A stretch of DNA of 38,454 nt from Bacteroidaceae bacterium (GCA_017558175.1 JAFYWH010000002.1:1-38454); one strand, 5' to 3'; counted from the stretch's first letter, positions 25,649 to 32,542 are shown. Notes: generated by a model from the letters alone, not told the origin. Numbers and translations: made by a program.

Positions 25649-25683
25649 TAGTGGGTGTGTCCTCTGTGGTGAACCAAGAAAGA

Positions 25684-26127
25684 TTACTCTTCCTCACCTC
25701 CCCCTTCTTCCTCTTCGCTTGCTTCCTTGGCATACTTCACGGCCACCTTCGAGAAGGTGAGCGAAGTCAAGGCGTTGGCGAGGACGCGACCGGGACGGAA
25801 GTTGATTTTCGCACGCTTGATGAGGCTCTCGGTGTAGTCTTCTTCGGTGAGGGCACCCTTGCCGTTGAGGGAGACTTGGAGGGTACAGAGGTCGCCGAGG
25901 CGGACGATTTCGCCGTTCTGAATGGCTTCGGCCACCACATCTTCGAGGGCTACGAGCACGGCATACACATCGGCCTTGTTTACGGTACACGAGCTCTGGA
26001 TGCGCTCGGACATTTCGCGGATGTTCACATCGCCTCTGGCTTGCGCCTGGGCATAATACTTGGGTGGGGTTCCCTTTTCCGAAGGATTTCTACGAGGGAC
26101 AACTGAATAGGTTACTGATCTTGCCAT
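25684..26127 (-). CDS. HU/IHF-like DNA-binding protein
   Basis: The 147-residue protein has the layout of the Bacteroidales histone-like group: an N-terminal strand (MARSVTYSVVPRRNP), a dimerisation region with DVNIREMSERIQ and VNKADVYAVLVALEDVVAEA, then EIVRLGDLCTLQVSL, and an arm region ending FRPGRV. The C-terminal tail is very acidic (Glu/Gly-rich). It should bind and bend DNA in the cytoplasm. It is upstream of the smalltalk gene and divergent from a DUF4248 gene, a recurrent trio in these bacteria. A probable -7 box lies 180 bases upstream, and a miniature family A element sits in the leader between. Confidence 0.85.
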   Translation of the reverse strand: MARSVTYSVVPRRNPSEKGTPPKYYAQAQARGDVNIREMSERIQSSCTVNKADVYAVLVALEDVVAEAIQNGEIVRLGDLCTLQVSLNGKGALTEEDYTESLIKRAKINFRPGRVLANALTSLTFSKVAVKYAKEASEEEEGGGEEE

Positions 26128-26189
26128 AGGTTTTAGGTTTTAAGGTTAATGATTTTTTGCACCACAGATTTCCACGGATTTTTTCTATT

Positions 26190-26276
26190 TGTCATCCAGA
26201 GCGAAGCGAAGGATCTCGTGAACATACACGTGGATGCACTCGAGATCCTTCGTCGCTAAAGCTCCTCTGGATGACA
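26190..26276 (+). mobile_element. Family A miniature element, 87 bp, no gene
   Basis: The left end is TGTCATCCAGA plus inner arm GAAGGATCTCG; the right end is CGAGATCCTTC plus TCTGGATGACA. Only about 22 bp separate the inner arms. It shares the four-arm architecture of the GIY-YIG-bearing copy, with matched T-to-C and A-to-G changes in every arm. It lies in the likely 5' leader of the HU gene. Confidence 0.8.
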
Positions 26277-26305
26277 GGAAAAGCGGTCTTCGAAGAATCA
26301 CAACA

Positions 26306-26313
26306 CAAAGATA
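26306..26313 (-). promoter_or_regulatory. Candidate -7 element for HU gene
   Basis: The minus strand reads TATCTTTG. A proper TTTG box is lacking; the -33 region would fall on the first unit of the 10-bp repeat array. The leader would be about 180 bases and would contain the miniature element. Confidence 0.45.
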
Positions 26314-26330
26314 CAACACCCCAAACTCGC

Positions 26331-26380
26331 AATGTCCGGTAATGTCCCGCTATGTCCGGCAATGTACTGATATGTCCTGA
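26331..26380 (+). repeat. Five tandem 10-bp repeats, WATGTCCnGn
   Basis: The units are AATGTCCGGT, AATGTCCCGC, TATGTCCGGC, AATGTACTGA and TATGTCCTGA, without spacers. A strict 10-bp period puts every unit on about the same face of the helix, as expected for a cooperative protein-binding array. It lies between the divergent HU and DUF4248 promoters. Confidence 0.75.
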
Positions 26381-26406
26381 TAAGGGTGCAAATAGTGGGT
26401 GGAAAA

Positions 26407-26438
26407 TTTGGATTTCGTGTAAATATTTCGTATCTTTG
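26407..26438 (+). promoter_or_regulatory. Promoter of DUF4248 gene
   Basis: TTTG at 26407-26410, a 20-base spacer, and TATCTTTG at 26431-26438 match the Bacteroidales consensus. The ATG follows 45 bases later. Confidence 0.7.
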
Positions 26439-26483
26439 ATATCTCGAAAGACACTTCTCATCACACTAAAACTCCAATCATTT

Positions 26484-26696
26484 ATGTTCAATTACCGTAC
26501 CTATGGCAAGGCCGAACTGGCTTTGCTCTACCAGCCATGCAGCAGTCCCGAAACCGCTCAGAAAACCCTCTACCGATGGATCAAGGGTTGCCCCCTACTC
26601 ATGCAGGAGCTCGAGGGCATGAACTATCAGCCGAAGCGACGCACCTTCCTCAAGCCCGAGGTAGAAGCCATCGTCCGACACTTGGGAGAGCCTTGA
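26484..26696 (+). CDS. DUF4248 protein
   Basis: Starting at ATG 26484 the product has 70 residues, MFNYRTYGKAELALLYQPCS and so on, ending VEAIVRHLGEP. The opening YGKAELALLY followed by A.K.L.RWI..CP.L and the ending LGEP match DUF4248, a small Bacteroidales family usually found near HU-like genes. The basic and aromatic helix could be a helix-turn-helix, which would make it a candidate binder of the adjacent 10-bp repeats; this is inference. A consensus promoter fixes the start; the open frame further upstream overlaps it. Confidence 0.75.
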   Translation: MFNYRTYGKAELALLYQPCSSPETAQKTLYRWIKGCPLLMQELEGMNYQPKRRTFLKPEVEAIVRHLGEP

Positions 26697-26746
26697 CGGG
26701 CACTCCCGCATCGGCAGCCGGTGTGCAGCACGCCGAGAAAGCGCCC

Positions 26747-27637
26747 CTATCGCTTGGTGGAGAGAATCATGAATGTCACGGCAGCCATGGCTATCAAGAT
26801 GCCGGTGGCGATGTTCGCCGTGAGTGCTTCGCCGAATACCAGCGTGCCCACCAGAATGGCCGTAATGGGCTCGAATACCCCAAGCACGGAAGCCTTCGTG
26901 GCGCCGATGTTGCGGGTAGAAATGGCCAGCGAGGCCGTGGATACCACCGTAGGAAGGAAGGCCAGCCCGAGCAGACTGAGCCACGCCCCTGCCCCCTCGA
27001 TGCCTTGTGTCATGGGTGCGGACGAGGTGCAGAGTTTAGCCAGGAAAATCACGGCTCCTACCGACAGCGTGTAGAAAGTGAGCAGCGAGTTCGAGATGCT
27101 TCCGATGGTCTTGTTCCGGTTGATGATGACGATGAAGAAGGCATACACCGTGGCCGAGCCCAGCGAAAGGAGCACTCCGATGGGGTCGATGGCCTGCGCT
27201 GCATCGCCCTGCGTCATGATCACCACCCCCACAAAGGTAGCCACAATGGCCAGCCACACTTGCCACGAGGGCACCACACGCAGAAACACCATGATGATGG
27301 CCACCAGCACCGGATAGACGAAAATAAGCGTGGTGGCGAGTCCGGAGGCAATGTAGTTGTACGCCTCGAACAAGAAGATGCTGCTGGCCGTATACAGCAA
27401 TCCGAGCACCAGCAAGATGCCCGCCTGCTTGGCCGATACGCGGAACTTCTGCCCGCTCATCAGCAGGAAAGCGCCCAGCATGAGCACCGCAAACAGATAG
27501 CGGAAGAAGAGGATGGATTCTACGGATGCGCCCTCGTTCATCAAGGGGATGCCGAAGAGCGGATTCAGTCCGTAGGTTATGCCCGTAATGATGCCGGCCG
27601 GATAACCTATCATTGCATTTTTGCTGATTGTATTCAT
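26747..27637 (-). CDS. EamA/DMT-family transporter
   Basis: I choose ATG 27637 (296 residues). ATG 27652 would leave almost no leader behind the consensus promoter at 27669-27699. Ten hydrophobic helices form two EamA repeats (about residues 10-135 and 150-290). Motifs include AGIITGITYGLNPLFGIPL, ASSIFLFEAYNYIASGLATT, and the second-repeat GATKASVLGVFEPITAILVG. Drug/metabolite transporters of this type move small metabolites across the inner membrane; the substrate is not predictable. The gene is convergent with DUF4248. Confidence 0.88.
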   Translation of the reverse strand: MNTISKNAMIGYPAGIITGITYGLNPLFGIPLMNEGASVESILFFRYLFAVLMLGAFLLMSGQKFRVSAKQAGILLVLGLLYTASSIFLFEAYNYIASGLATTLIFVYPVLVAIIMVFLRVVPSWQVWLAIVATFVGVVIMTQGDAAQAIDPIGVLLSLGSATVYAFFIVIINRNKTIGSISNSLLTFYTLSVGAVIFLAKLCTSSAPMTQGIEGAGAWLSLLGLAFLPTVVSTASLAISTRNIGATKASVLGVFEPITAILVGTLVFGEALTANIATGILIAMAAVTFMILSTKR

Positions 27638-27668
27638 CTGGAACTTGTGCATTTTCAAAAACCGGATG

Positions 27669-27699
27669 CAAAATTATAAAAAGAATCGGGGTTGGCAAA
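27669..27699 (-). promoter_or_regulatory. Promoter of the EamA transporter gene
   Basis: On the minus strand TTTG (27699-27696), a 19-base spacer and TAATTTTG (27676-27669) match the Bacteroidales consensus perfectly. Confidence 0.8.
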
Positions 27700-27820
27700 T
27701 CTCCTTGCAGCAGATAAACGGGAAACCCTTCGAGGCTTCACCGCGAACATTTTCCTGCCTTGCCACAAGCGCCGAAAGGTTTGCTCCAGCGCCCTTTCTG
27801 CCCCGCCTACGGAACCGGGT

Positions 27821-27969
27821 GTTTTCAGTGTTTTCAGTTTTCAGCATGTGGGTTGCATATAGCAATATATGTAAAGATAATTCATTATTATATTATATAT
27901 AATAATATATCTATTCATAGTTATTTCATCTTGTCCAGTCGGTTGCTGAAAACTGAAAACGCTGAAAAC
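27821..27969. repeat. Family C element, inverted arms around AT-rich core
   Basis: Arms of 25 bp (27821-27845 and 27945-27969) made of GTTTTCAG/CTGAAAAC units pair with one mismatch. They enclose about 100 bp of very AT-rich sequence with its own small palindrome near 27885-27910 and no gene. An eight-G run follows at 27970-27977. Confidence 0.65.
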
Positions 27970-27984
27970 GGGGGGGGACATTTT

Positions 27985-28431
27985 TCAAATCAAAATATCG
28001 GGCATTTCAAACTCCATGTCTTCTTCTTTTTCTTCTTTCCCTACCAAGCAGCCGTTTGTAAAATTCAAAACCACGCGGTGGAGTTTTTCCCTACCATTGG
28101 AGCAAGAGCCCACAAGATCATCGTCAAAAAAACTGATGTGGCCCGAAAACCACTCGGCAAACACCTTTTCTTGACCAGGGAAGAGTCTACTCATACCATC
28201 ATGATCATCGCGGCCAAAAGGCACTAATTTCAACTTGACCAAGTATAGTTTATCGTTTTCTATTACCCACTCGCCTACATAACCTCTCCAACAGTTCGTT
28301 TGGAATCCAAACCTACGCGACTGGTCTAAACAGGTGGGACTGTTGCGTGATAAATACGAAGATAAAGGCTCACCGAAAATATAATATTCTTCGCCATTAT
28401 ACGTTAACTTTTCTCTAATCTGTAGTGTCAT
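27985..28431 (-). CDS. Hypothetical protein, tandem paralogue 1
   Basis: The 148-residue soluble protein of unknown function has no signal peptide. Conserved blocks shared with its neighbour are EKLTYNGEEY, RGYVGEWVIENDKLYLVKL and DGMSRLFPGQEKVFAEWFSG. The pattern of short beta-strands with GYVGEW and FAEWFSG suggests a small beta-rich domain that I have seen only as uncharacterised proteins. Its tail (KEEKEEDMEFEMPDILI) differs from that of the paralogue. It lies 52 bp downstream of the second copy on the same strand. Confidence 0.7.
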   Translation of the reverse strand: MTLQIREKLTYNGEEYYIFGEPLSSYLSRNSPTCLDQSRRFGFQTNCWRGYVGEWVIENDKLYLVKLKLVPFGRDDHDGMSRLFPGQEKVFAEWFSGHISFFDDDLVGSCSNGREKLHRVVLNFTNGCLVGKEEKEEDMEFEMPDILI

Positions 28432-28483
28432 GTTGCTATATTATTAAATCATCTAAATCGATTTTTTAAAATCAGCATCCGGG

Positions 28484-28906
28484 TCACTCATACAAACCCG
28501 TTTCTTTTTTCCCCACCAAGCAGCCGTCTGTAAAATTCAAGAACACCATGGGGTGGAATCTTTTCCCGACATTGGAGTGAAATTCCACAAGATCATCGTC
28601 ATCTATAGCGATGAGGCCCGAAAACCACTCGGCAAACACCTTTTCTTGACCAGGGAAGAGTCTACTCATACCATCACATTCATCGCAGTCAAAAGGCACT
28701 ACTTCCAACTTGACCAAGTATAGCTTATCGTTTTCTATTACCCACTCGCCTACATAACCTCTCCCGCAGTCCGTTTGCATGGTATTATTATTCGGTCCAA
28801 ATAAATTGGTGGGATAGTTACGTATTAAATACGGATATAAAGGCTCATTATGAATATCATATTCCTTGCCATTATACGTTAACTTTTCGCAAATTTGTTC
28901 TGTCAT
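28484..28906 (-). CDS. Hypothetical protein, tandem paralogue 2
   Basis: The 140-residue protein is homologous to the downstream 148-residue one along its whole length, with identical 19-20-residue blocks and a different, shorter C-terminus (KKETGLYE). There is no signal peptide or known motif. The near identity of the DNA blocks points to a recent tandem duplication. It is divergent from the sialidase gene, with a TATATTTG -7-like box about 50 bases upstream. Confidence 0.7.
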   Translation of the reverse strand: MTEQICEKLTYNGKEYDIHNEPLYPYLIRNYPTNLFGPNNNTMQTDCGRGYVGEWVIENDKLYLVKLEVVPFDCDECDGMSRLFPGQEKVFAEWFSGLIAIDDDDLVEFHSNVGKRFHPMVFLNFTDGCLVGKKETGLYE

Positions 28907-28958
28907 ATGCTATATTATTGTCGTTTCAGGTTCTGTTACTACTTATTGGTTTATGGAA

Positions 28959-28966
28959 CAAATATA
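28959..28966 (-). promoter_or_regulatory. Candidate -7 element for the tandem paralogues
   Basis: The minus strand reads TATATTTG, fitting TAnnTTTG, 53 bases before ATG 28906. No convincing -33 box is seen. Confidence 0.4.
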
Positions 28967-28975
28967 GAAATAAAA

Positions 28976-29006
28976 TTTGTTTCTCCCTCACTTATGCGTA
29001 TCTTTG
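28976..29006 (+). promoter_or_regulatory. Promoter of the sialidase gene
   Basis: TTTG at 28976-28979, a 19-base spacer and TATCTTTG at 28999-29006 match the Bacteroidales housekeeping consensus exactly. The ATG follows 30 bases later. Confidence 0.85.
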
Positions 29007-29036
29007 AGCAAGATAAAAACTAATCTCAATGAAACC

Positions 29037-30605
29037 ATGAAAAAAATCACGTTCTTCCTGCTGTCGTTCTTCCTTACATTGGGAGCGATGGCAACCGATG
29101 CGAATGTTACCCTCCAGGTGAAGGTAAAAGGCTGGACATCGGCCAATCCGAACACCCACTTCGGTGGAATCACCCTTACCAGCAGCGGCACATCCCGTCA
29201 AGTAATCCTTACCCCTGAAAACCTCCGGAAGAGTCAGCTCGTGCTCAATGTGGCCGATACCGTAACCCTCACCTACACCCGCCAGTACCGCGGATTCGAG
29301 TTCGTGGGCTTCAGCCTCGGCAGCACCCGGCTGGGTACATCGGCTACGCTCACCGGCAAGCAAATCAAGAAACTTACCCGCGGAACTCCCCTCGTGGCGC
29401 ACTTCAAGACCGACGGAACCAAGGATGTGACCTTGTTTTACGATGATGACCCGAAGTGTTACCGCATCCCGGCCATTGCCACAACGGGCAGCGGACGCAT
29501 CGTGGCCGTGAGCGACTACCGACATAGCCTCGACGATATCGGGCGCGATGTGCACAAGACCGGAAGCATGCGCATAGACCTCGTGGCGCGTACCAGCGAC
29601 GACAATGGTGCCACCTGGAGCGCTACACAGACCATTGCCCAAGGCGACGACAACAAGGCCGGCACCTACGAGCGTGCGTATGGCGATGCAGCCATGGCAG
29701 CCTACGGAAGCAACATTCTGGTGATGGCGGCGGCGGGCGATGTGGTTTATCCGCGCGGATCGGCCTCGAACCCCAACCGCATGGCACGCATCTACAGCAC
29801 CGACAATGGCGCCACCTGGCACATTGAGGAGATGACGCACAAGCTCTATGCAGGCAGCAACGGCTTGATTCCGGAAGGCGTATCGGCGTTCTTCGGCAGC
29901 GGAAAGCTGGCTGTAGACCCCGATTACAACGGCTCTGGAAAGGCGCGTGTATATGGCGCCGTGCTCATCAAGAACTCGAAGCGTACTACGAACAACTACG
30001 TGCTCTACACCGACGATTTGGGTGCCACCTGGAACATCTTGGGCGGCAGTCAGGAACCCATTGCCCAGGCCGATGAGCCGAAGGTGGAAATCCTGCCCAA
30101 CGGACAGATTCTGCTCAGCTCTCGCCGTCAGGGAGGCCGTATATTCAACGTGTTCACCTACAGCGACAAGTCGGCCAACAGCGGTACTTGGAGCACAACG
30201 GCAGAGGGCTGCGATAATGGTGGACGCAACGGCACGAACGGCGAGATATTCTGCATCGATGCCCGCAGAGCCGACCACACTCCGGTGAAGCTCCTCCTGC
30301 AGTCGCAGCCCAAGGCCGGCAAGAGCCACTACGACCGCAACGACGTAACCATCTGGTATAAGGAAATCTCGGCCGACGCGACCTACACTCCGGCGGACAT
30401 TGCCGCTGGCTGGACCCAGGGCAAGCAACTGAGCACGGTACAGAGCTCGTACAGCACCATGTGCCTGCAACCGGACGGCAACATCGCCTTCTTCTTCGAG
30501 GAGGCTCCTTGCTATGGCGACGACTACACCAAAGGCTACTGCATGGTTTACCTCAACTTGTCGGTAGAAGAAATTACTGCAGGCAAGTATTTGGGGGCGA
30601 AGTAA
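29037..30605 (+). CDS. Secreted GH33 exo-alpha-sialidase
   Basis: Starting at ATG 29037 the protein has 522 residues with a signal peptide (MKKITFFLLSFFLTLGAMA). Residues about 20-130 form a beta-rich N-terminal domain. The six-bladed sialidase propeller follows: the YRIP motif at 142-145 supplies the first catalytic arginine, and Asp boxes lie at about 187-195 (SDDNGATWS), 254-262 (STDNGATWH) and 325-333 (TDDLGATWN). LLSSRRQGG and a C-terminal YSTMCLQPDGNIAFFFEE provide other active-site positions. The enzyme releases terminal sialic acid from host glycans in the periplasm or at the surface. No sialate catabolism genes are adjacent. The six-hairpin glycosidase downstream is convergent, so not in the same operon. 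Confidence 0.9.
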   Translation: MKKITFFLLSFFLTLGAMATDANVTLQVKVKGWTSANPNTHFGGITLTSSGTSRQVILTPENLRKSQLVLNVADTVTLTYTRQYRGFEFVGFSLGSTRLGTSATLTGKQIKKLTRGTPLVAHFKTDGTKDVTLFYDDDPKCYRIPAIATTGSGRIVAVSDYRHSLDDIGRDVHKTGSMRIDLVARTSDDNGATWSATQTIAQGDDNKAGTYERAYGDAAMAAYGSNILVMAAAGDVVYPRGSASNPNRMARIYSTDNGATWHIEEMTHKLYAGSNGLIPEGVSAFFGSGKLAVDPDYNGSGKARVYGAVLIKNSKRTTNNYVLYTDDLGATWNILGGSQEPIAQADEPKVEILPNGQILLSSRRQGGRIFNVFTYSDKSANSGTWSTTAEGCDNGGRNGTNGEIFCIDARRADHTPVKLLLQSQPKAGKSHYDRNDVTIWYKEISADATYTPADIAAGWTQGKQLSTVQSSYSTMCLQPDGNIAFFFEEAPCYGDDYTKGYCMVYLNLSVEEITAGKYLGAK

Positions 30606-30628
30606 TGGTGTGAAGTGACAATTTACTC

Positions 30629-30788
30629 AAGTTTCGCAAGTAGAATCTATCTTCATCCCCCTTGTGAAGGGGGTTGGGGGATGTTCCACTAGAAATGGTA
30701 AAACATTATACTTGTTCATTATAGATGTCAAAGCCAATAGAACATCCCCCTGCCCCCTTCACAAGGGGGATAATTACTTGCGAAACTT
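30629..30788. repeat. Family B element (30655-30771) inside a 14-bp outer inverted repeat
   Basis: Units at 30655-30686 and 30740-30771 are 32-bp inverted repeats with two mismatches. A further perfect 14-bp pair (AAGTTTCGCAAGTA at 30629-30642 and its complement at 30775-30788) surrounds them. The structure lies between the convergent sialidase and glycosidase genes, where it could also act as a bidirectional terminator. Confidence 0.75.
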
Positions 30789-30854
30789 AAATAATTTATT
30801 TTATGCCACACCTACTCTTTTCCACCACGTGCAGCCTGCTACAACTTACAAAGT

Positions 30855-30879
30855 GTTTTCAGCGTTTTCAGTTTTCAGC
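30855..30879. repeat. Family C repeat, single arm
   Basis: GTTTTCAGCGTTTTCAG and following bases match the inverted arm of the element at 27821-27969. It ends five bases before the stop codon of the minus-strand glycosidase gene. Confidence 0.7.
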
Positions 30880-30883
30880 AGCT

Positions 30884-32338
30884 TTATTTGATAATCAATT
30901 CTATCCGTGTTATTCCATCGGCTGGAGCAATAGGCTTCTTCACCGATTGAGTCTTGCCATTCACCTTCACGGCAGCCAATTTAGAACCCTTACCGCTGAT
31001 GGTGATGTCCAATCGGCCATTCAGATAGCGCAAGTTGCTCAGTTTTTCCACGCCATATTCCTGAAGGAGTTTCACATCGGGGCAGAAAGTCAATCCCTCA
31101 GGCGTGAAGCGCATACCGAAAAGGTTCTTGAAAATCATGCGGATATAGCCGGTGGCCGACCAAGTCTGGTCGTGTACCGAATTCCATTGGTGGTCTATCT
31201 GCCAGCCGCCATCTACTGCACCCGTTTCGGCATTGTAAATTTCGTAGAAACAATGGTTGCTCTTCAGCGCCAGGTCGGCCAAGTTCTGCAACTCGAAGCT
31301 GAAGATATCCTTGAAGTCCTTGCCATGGGCTGCATCTGCCCAGAAAGCGCTCACGAACGGCCAGATGATTTGGTTGTGACGGCCCGGATGCTCGTTGTCG
31401 AAACGCTTGAAGTGCGGATAAATGGACGGGATGCCGAACTTGCTTGAATAGATGTTCGGGATGATTCTTTTGGCCTCCGCATCGCTCACCACATCGAAAA
31501 GAATGGCGAAAGATACACCCAGCGCTTCCTGATGCGTGTGCACGGTACCCTCTCCATCAATCAGGTAGTTCAGCTTGTTGGCCTTGGCATCGAAAAGGTG
31601 CTGACGGATGGCAGCTTTCAGCTTTCCGGCCTTCTGGGTATAAGCCTTCTTGGCAACCTTATCGCCTTCAATGGCGGCCATTTCGGCAAGCACGCGGTAT
31701 GCATTGTAGTAGATGCAGTTCGTGCTCAAGCACTTGATGGTCTTCGAAGCCGGATGGTCGAGCACGTACGATGACCGGTACTTGGCGTCGTAGATAGGCT
31801 CCTCGTAACCCGCAATGCCATCGTTGAATACCGACGGACCCATGAACAAGCCATACTTGCTGTCGAATTCTTCGGTCTCGAGTTTTTTCATCGTGTTGGC
31901 CGATGCTATGTAAGCCTGATGCAGGAAGTTTCTGTCGCCCGTTTTCTGATAAAAGTCGAATGCTCCGGTCACCCAAATGATATGGTCCCAATACTGATGG
32001 CCGATGAATGTACGGTTGTCTGTCGTGACGCTCCAAAGCGAGTAAGCCGTTTTTTCGGGCATCAGCAATGCAGCCGCATTCCACGAATTGATGCTCACGT
32101 CGCGTGTCCATTCGCCACCGTATGCACCACCCGCCTTGATCAAGCTGTCGGGCGTATTCTTGAAGAGAGTTTCCACGGCAAGGGTAAACGCCTTGTCCAA
32201 ATTGGCCTTTCCGGTTTTCAACACAGGGAACTCCTGTGCCTGTTGCTGGTTGACAAACTCCAAGCCCGCTTCATTGGTCCGTGCCTCCATGCCAAGCAAG
32301 GCTGCGGACATCAAAATGGTCAGTGTAAATCTTTTCAT
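30884..32338 (-). CDS. Secreted (alpha/alpha)6-barrel glycosidase-like protein
   Basis: The 484-residue protein has a signal peptide (MKRFTLTILMSAALLGMEA) and an all-helical body typical of six-hairpin glycosidases (GH37/GH63/GH78-like folds). Notable segments are GGEWTRDVSINSWNAAALL (near 92-110), GHQYWDHIIWVTGAFDFYQ, FMGPSVFNDGIAGYEEPIYD (near 165), RHNQIIWPFVSAFWADAA and DGGWQIDHQWNSVHDQTWSA. A C-terminal beta domain begins near 410. The acidic residues in WTRD and in EEPIYD are candidate catalytic groups. The exact family and substrate cannot be fixed by eye. It is convergent with the sialidase gene. Confidence 0.7.
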   Translation of the reverse strand: MKRFTLTILMSAALLGMEARTNEAGLEFVNQQQAQEFPVLKTGKANLDKAFTLAVETLFKNTPDSLIKAGGAYGGEWTRDVSINSWNAAALLMPEKTAYSLWSVTTDNRTFIGHQYWDHIIWVTGAFDFYQKTGDRNFLHQAYIASANTMKKLETEEFDSKYGLFMGPSVFNDGIAGYEEPIYDAKYRSSYVLDHPASKTIKCLSTNCIYYNAYRVLAEMAAIEGDKVAKKAYTQKAGKLKAAIRQHLFDAKANKLNYLIDGEGTVHTHQEALGVSFAILFDVVSDAEAKRIIPNIYSSKFGIPSIYPHFKRFDNEHPGRHNQIIWPFVSAFWADAAHGKDFKDIFSFELQNLADLALKSNHCFYEIYNAETGAVDGGWQIDHQWNSVHDQTWSATGYIRMIFKNLFGMRFTPEGLTFCPDVKLLQEYGVEKLSNLRYLNGRLDITISGKGSKLAAVKVNGKTQSVKKPIAPADGITRIELIIK

Positions 32339-32373
32339 GTGTTATTCTGAATGGTTATTATTCTACATCCATG

Positions 32374-32381
32374 CAAAGATA
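32374..32381 (-). promoter_or_regulatory. Candidate -7 element for the glycosidase gene
   Basis: The minus strand reads TATCTTTG, identical to the sialidase -7 box, 36 bases before the ATG. The -33 region is weak. Confidence 0.5.
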
Positions 32382-32495
32382 ACTTTTATTCGATTATCTT
32401 CGTGCTTGGGGTGGCAAATTTAATTAGGCTAAACCATTCACGCGAGAGCCAACTTGTTATTCAGGGCGAGGTTGCACATCATCACCTCACCAGAG

Positions 32496-32542
32496 CATTT
32501 GTCCGAAGGTATTAAAATTTTTCTAATTGCATCGGACAAATG
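32496..32542. repeat. 11-bp inverted repeat CATTTGTCCGA
   Basis: Perfect arms at 32496-32506 and 32532-32542 surround a 25-bp AT-rich centre. It lies in the 480-bp gap between the glycosidase gene and hsdR, which otherwise holds only a family A solo end and short direct repeats. Role unknown. Confidence 0.5.

Larger units (their letters stand above)
25390..25671. repeat. Family D inverted arms CACCACAGAGnACAC
   Basis: The arm at 25390-25404 (CACCACAGAGTACAC) reappears inverted at 25657-25671 with one mismatch, and a shortened copy lies at 26160-26179. The arms enclose a family A solo end and family B copies, which suggests nested insertions. I see no gene in this 330-bp gap between smalltalk and HU. 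Confidence 0.5.

Noticed and set aside
25441..25650. CRISPR array
   Set aside because: Several repeats are close together, but they are inverted, unevenly spaced palindromes of different families, with no regular spacers and no cas genes.
26157..26342. 61-codon plus-strand frame
   Set aside because: It lies entirely across the miniature family A element and the promoter region; the coding is incidental.
26537..27679. 380-codon plus-strand frame overlapping DUF4248 and the EamA gene
   Set aside because: It is antisense to a clear ten-helix transporter with a perfect promoter. The product is His/Gln/Arg-rich without motifs.
27970..27977. Eight-G run as a phase-variable switch
   Set aside because: It lies outside any gene, past the stop of the paralogue at 27985, and not between promoter boxes, so slippage would have no obvious effect.
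27985..28906. Tandem paralogues as an immunity-gene array
   Set aside because: Arrays of related small genes can be immunity clusters, but no toxin, secretion-linked or effector gene is adjacent, so I leave the function open.
28992..30470. 492-codon open frame antisense to the sialidase gene
   Set aside because: The plus strand has a consensus promoter, a signal peptide, YRIP and Asp boxes. The antisense product has no recognisable motif.
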